Origin: Balneola sp.
Lineage (GTDB): Bacteria > Bacteroidota > Rhodothermia > Balneolales > Balneolaceae
Length of the DNA: 7,290 nt
Direction of reading: 5' to 3'
Assembly (NCBI GenBank): GCA_002730655.1
Contig: PCAT01000086.1
Span: forward strand, 1-7,290
Under the pieces are notes generated by a model. It was not told the origin of the DNA. It saw nothing but the letters and a program-made list of their open reading frames with translations, and made no database searches. Both the position numbers and the translations under genes were made by a program. Shown here piece after piece: positions 6,784 through 7,290 of this stretch. Each line of letters starts with the position of its first letter. Position 1 is the first letter of the stretch.

Positions 6784-7290
6784 ATGAAAAACATTAACCT
6801 ACTAATTGTAAATATCATTGCTATCTCTTTATTAGCCTCATGCTCCAATGAGTCAGATAAGCAATTTACTTTACTATCTCCAAATAATACTGGAGTAAAT
6901 TTCATAAATAAACTACAAGAGGATAATCAAATAAATTATTTTACTTACCCATACATTTATATGGGGGGTGGAGTCTCTGTCGGAGATATCAACAATGATA
7001 ATTTAGATGATCTATTCTTTACTGGAAATATGACTGACAATAAGTTGTATTTAAACAAGGGAAATCTAAAGTTTGATGACATAACTATTCAATCAGGTGT
7101 TTCAGGAGATAATAGATGGTATACTGGCTCTACAATGGTTGATATAAATAATGATGGATTTTTAGACATATATGTTTCAGTTGCCGGTTTAGATGGCGTT
7201 AAAAATAATGAGCTGTATGTAAATAATAAGGATAATACATTTACTGAAATGGCAAAAGAATATGGTATTGATGATATAGGTAACAGTGTA
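6784..7290 (+). CDS. VCBS/FG-GAP-repeat lipoprotein (CRTAC1/UnbV-like), N-terminal part
   Basis: Starts at ATG 6784; 169 residues are present and the gene continues past the right edge. The N-terminus is a lipoprotein signal (hydrophobic 5-18, lipobox LASC, Cys20). After a linker, IYMGGGVSVGDINNDNLDDLFF (about 58-79) and TGSTMVDINNDGFLDIYVSV (about 114-133) are two FG-GAP/VCBS blades, each with a D-x-N-x-D-x-x-x-D Ca2+-binding loop (D68-D76 and D120-D128). LYLNKGN and LYVNNKD follow each blade, as is usual in these beta-propellers. Known relatives are about 1000-1200 residues with a C-terminal ASPIC/UnbV domain and commonly lie beside SusCD pairs in Bacteroidota; their function is poorly defined, with surface binding or accessory roles proposed. 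Only 71 bases separate it from susD, but a terminator lies between them. Full length and C-terminal domain cannot be confirmed here. Confidence 0.88.
   Translation, partial: MKNINLLIVNIIAISLLASCSNESDKQFTLLSPNNTGVNFINKLQEDNQINYFTYPYIYMGGGVSVGDINNDNLDDLFFTGNMTDNKLYLNKGNLKFDDITIQSGVSGDNRWYTGSTMVDINNDGFLDIYVSVAGLDGVKNNELYVNNKDNTFTEMAKEYGIDDIGNSV

Noticed and set aside
1..7290. CRISPR array, tRNA, rRNA, insertion sequence or phage signature
   Set aside because: No regularly spaced repeats, cloverleaf-like segments, transposase motifs or terminal inverted repeats were seen; the window is accounted for by the genes listed.

Overview
The window looks like a polysaccharide/nutrient-uptake region of an AT-rich, probably marine, member of the Bacteroidota (Flavobacteriia-like). 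This rests on the SusC/SusD pair, the signal peptides ending in A-Q, the lipoprotein signal C-S-D-D-F after the SusD lipobox, the lack of clear Shine-Dalgarno sequences, and AT-rich spacers. Species and substrate cannot be read from the sequence.

Left side (minus strand, 760 to 1): a compact three-gene unit running off the left edge. A 43-residue two-helix membrane protein is followed by a 29-residue single-helix membrane protein and then by the N-terminal 180 residues of a secreted penicillin-acylase-family (Ntn-hydrolase, S45) enzyme. Each junction is a TAATG overlap, which suggests translational coupling. The window ends two residues after the probable catalytic serine of the acylase. An extremely AT-rich divergent spacer (761-844) separates this unit from the plus-strand genes.

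Middle (plus strand): a secreted alpha/beta-hydrolase esterase (845-1750) of the acetyl-esterase/BD-FAE type with a complete Ser-Asp-His triad. A 160-base spacer follows, carrying a tandem decamer, a plausible Bacteroidota promoter (TTTG, 21 bases, TATATTGG) and an 11-base-period direct repeat. Then come a full-length SusC-like TonB-dependent transporter (1911-5003) and, 23 bases later, a SusD-like surface lipoprotein (5027-6712). SusC and SusD are expected to form the outer-membrane import complex; the esterase could remove acyl groups from its glycan ligand.

Right side: a strong intrinsic terminator (6739-6772) closes the susCD unit. A VCBS/FG-GAP-repeat lipoprotein of the type often found next to SusCD pairs begins at 6784 and is cut by the right edge. 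No glycoside hydrolase, lyase or regulator is visible, so the substrate stays open. The least ordinary part is the pair of overlapping micro-membrane-protein genes leading into the acylase.
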